Assembly (NCBI GenBank): GCA_938017655.1
Contig: CALIJO010000002.1
Coordinates: 1-22,651, forward strand
Length of the DNA stretch: 22,651 nucleotides
Source: an uncultured Candidatus Saccharibacteria bacterium
GTDB lineage: Bacteria > Patescibacteriota > Saccharimonadia > Saccharimonadales > Saccharimonadaceae
Direction: 5' to 3'
Positions within the stretch are counted from its first letter, which is position 1. Each line of letters starts with the position of its first letter. The translations under genes were made by a program, and so were the position numbers. The notes under the pieces were generated by a model. It was not told the origin of the DNA and did not search any database. It saw only the letters and a program-made list of their open reading frames with translations. Of the stretch, positions 21,578 through 22,651 are shown piece by piece.

Positions 21578-22651
21578 TTAGATCTTTTCTAAAGAAATCG
21601 CTACATTCTCACCCTGGACTTTGACGATTTCGTCGTAAGCGAAGTTTCCCTCATGCACCAGTTCTTCCGCTAAGACTTCATTCATCAGCATTTCACGGTA
21701 AGTTTCTGGCACTTCCATCGAAACCATCAACCTAATTCGATCATCGACATTAAGCCCCGCCTTCTTACGTGCGGCTTGTACGAAGCGAATTAGTTCACGG
21801 ATTTTGCCTTCTTCCAGTAGTTCCAGCGTCAAAGTTTTATCGAGCACCAAAGCTTCCCCATGTTCGACCGACTTCACATTCACTTCTTCCATAATAATCT
21901 GCTCATAGAAGTCATCCAGTTCTTCACCAGCATAAACTAGCTTCGCTAATGGCTGACGTACCTTAATTTGTGCTTCAGTTTCAGTTTTCTTCATCCTCTC
22001 TGCTAAACCAGCCGTGATAATCTCTCGCGTCTTTGCCATCTGGGCAAGCACCATTTCATCAATCACGCCAGCTCCTGGCCAATCCAAAAGATGCACTGAT
22101 TCTGGAATTTCCGAATTCATCACGCCCGCACCGGTCATCTTCTGGTAAAGCTCCTCAGCGAGGAATGGCGTAAATGGTGCCATAATCTTCGCAAGATAAA
22201 TCAGCACATAGTACAGCGTCGAATAGGCCTCCAACTTATCCTGGTCGTCTTCCGACTTCCAGAAGCGCCTACGTGACCTACGCACAAACCAGTTCGACAT
22301 ATCGTCAATAAATTCCAACACCGAAGAGAGTGCCGCTGGAATATTATAAGCTTCCATACCTTCCGTAATTTGATTACGTACCTGATGTACTCTCGAAACC
22401 AACCAAATATCTAGTGGGTTCACGAATTCACTCACCGCCATCGCTTGTTCAGAATCAAAGCCATCCACTTCCGCATACATCGTAAAGAAGTCATAAACAT
22501 TCCAAATCATCGATAACTTACGTGCCACATCCGACACGTCCTTATTGATCAATGAGAAATCCTCTCCCGCTAGCACCGGTGAAGAAAGCATCAAGAAACG
22601 CAAAGAGTCTGCTGAATATTGGTCCATTAGGAGATTCGGATCGGTGTAATT
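21578..22651 (-). CDS. ileS: Isoleucyl-tRNA synthetase, C-terminal part
   Basis: The frame is open to the right window edge and gives the last 357 residues; the internal ATG at 22627 is not the start, because NYTDPNLL precedes it in frame. IleRS charges tRNA-Ile. The segment begins just after the KMSKS region, with YTDPNLLMDQYSADSLRFLM as in IleRS. It continues through the anticodon-binding helical domain (FVNPLDIWLVSRVHQ, SNWFVRRSRRRFWKSED, APFTPFLAEELYQ) and the C-terminal region with VRQPLAKLVYAGEELDD and LIRFVQAARKKAGLNVDDRI. No Zn-binding Cys cluster is seen at the end. This pattern (F/W-RRSRRRFW, ending after VDDRI...) fits the longer eukaryote-like IleRS type, though I cannot be sure without the catalytic core. 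A strong terminator follows. Confidence 0.9.
   Translation of the reverse strand, partial: NYTDPNLLMDQYSADSLRFLMLSSPVLAGEDFSLINKDVSDVARKLSMIWNVYDFFTMYAEVDGFDSEQAMAVSEFVNPLDIWLVSRVHQVRNQITEGMEAYNIPAALSSVLEFIDDMSNWFVRRSRRRFWKSEDDQDKLEAYSTLYYVLIYLAKIMAPFTPFLAEELYQKMTGAGVMNSEIPESVHLLDWPGAGVIDEMVLAQMAKTREIITAGLAERMKKTETEAQIKVRQPLAKLVYAGEELDDFYEQIIMEEVNVKSVEHGEALVLDKTLTLELLEEGKIRELIRFVQAARKKAGLNVDDRIRLMVSMEVPETYREMLMNEVLAEELVHEGNFAYDEIVKVQGENVAISLEKI

Noticed and set aside
1..22651. tRNA, tmRNA, RNase P RNA, SRP RNA or CRISPR array
   Set aside because: I looked for T-loop (GTTCGA), tmRNA-end, RNase P and SRP signature sequences and for spaced repeats by eye in the intergenic regions and saw none; an Infernal/Rfam scan would settle it.
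1..22651. Alternative genetic code with UGA read as glycine
   Set aside because: TGA ends several genes at sensible places (parB, ftsW, the DUF2185-Nudix gene), and conserved proteins read through at full length with the standard code.

Overview
The window looks like a piece of a reduced bacterial chromosome, most likely Patescibacteria/CPR and probably Candidatus Saccharibacteria (TM7). This is inferred from gene content, not from a database search. The evidence is an AT-rich sequence, tightly packed genes on one strand, shortened versions of standard proteins (FtsQ-like, Rel), a sortase-anchored (LPHTG) surface protein, and a divided cell-wall/division cluster. TGA serves as a normal stop codon (for example in the ATGA overlaps ftsW/murG and parB/rel), so the UGA=Gly code of Gracilibacteria and Absconditabacteria does not apply.

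Nearly everything is on the minus strand. Read in the direction of transcription, from high to low coordinates, the order is: the 3' part of ileS with its terminator; a roughly 880-bp region with three tiny ORFs, strong promoters and repeated TTGAACA motifs; a two-gene operon for a 125-aa acidic protein and a 944-aa one-span membrane protein; an LPXTG-type wall-anchored protein; rplU; parA-parB-rel; ftsI-mraY-ftsW-murG-ftsQ; about 0.9 kb of AT-rich non-coding DNA; rsmH, a 21-codon ORF, a structured intergenic segment and ftsL; and, at the other end, the first 51 codons of infB. The division genes are split into two blocks, with rsmH-ftsL placed after ftsQ. None of murC, murD, murE, murF, ftsA or ftsZ is present.

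The only plus-strand genes form a module of about 2.7 kb (about 240-2985) beside infB. It holds a RhuM-family protein, a coiled-coil gene that appears frameshifted, a DUF2185-Nudix fusion and a small ORF running into the right-hand repeat. Related repeats at both ends (about 245-300 and 2945-2978) suggest acquisition or mobility.

Regulation can be partly read. Several genes have near-consensus promoters with 17-bp spacers (rplU, the LPHTG gene, the 125/944-aa operon, the tiny-ORF region). rsmH and ftsI, and less clearly parA, have a -10 box only 6-7 bases from the start codon and no Shine-Dalgarno, which fits leaderless transcripts. Intrinsic terminators follow ileS, the 38-aa gene, the LPHTG gene, rplU, ftsQ and ftsL.

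The least explained parts are the repeat-flanked RhuM/Nudix module, the folded segment between rsmH and ftsL, the TTGAACA pairs spaced exactly 21 bp, and the tiny ORFs whose start codons lie inside hairpins.
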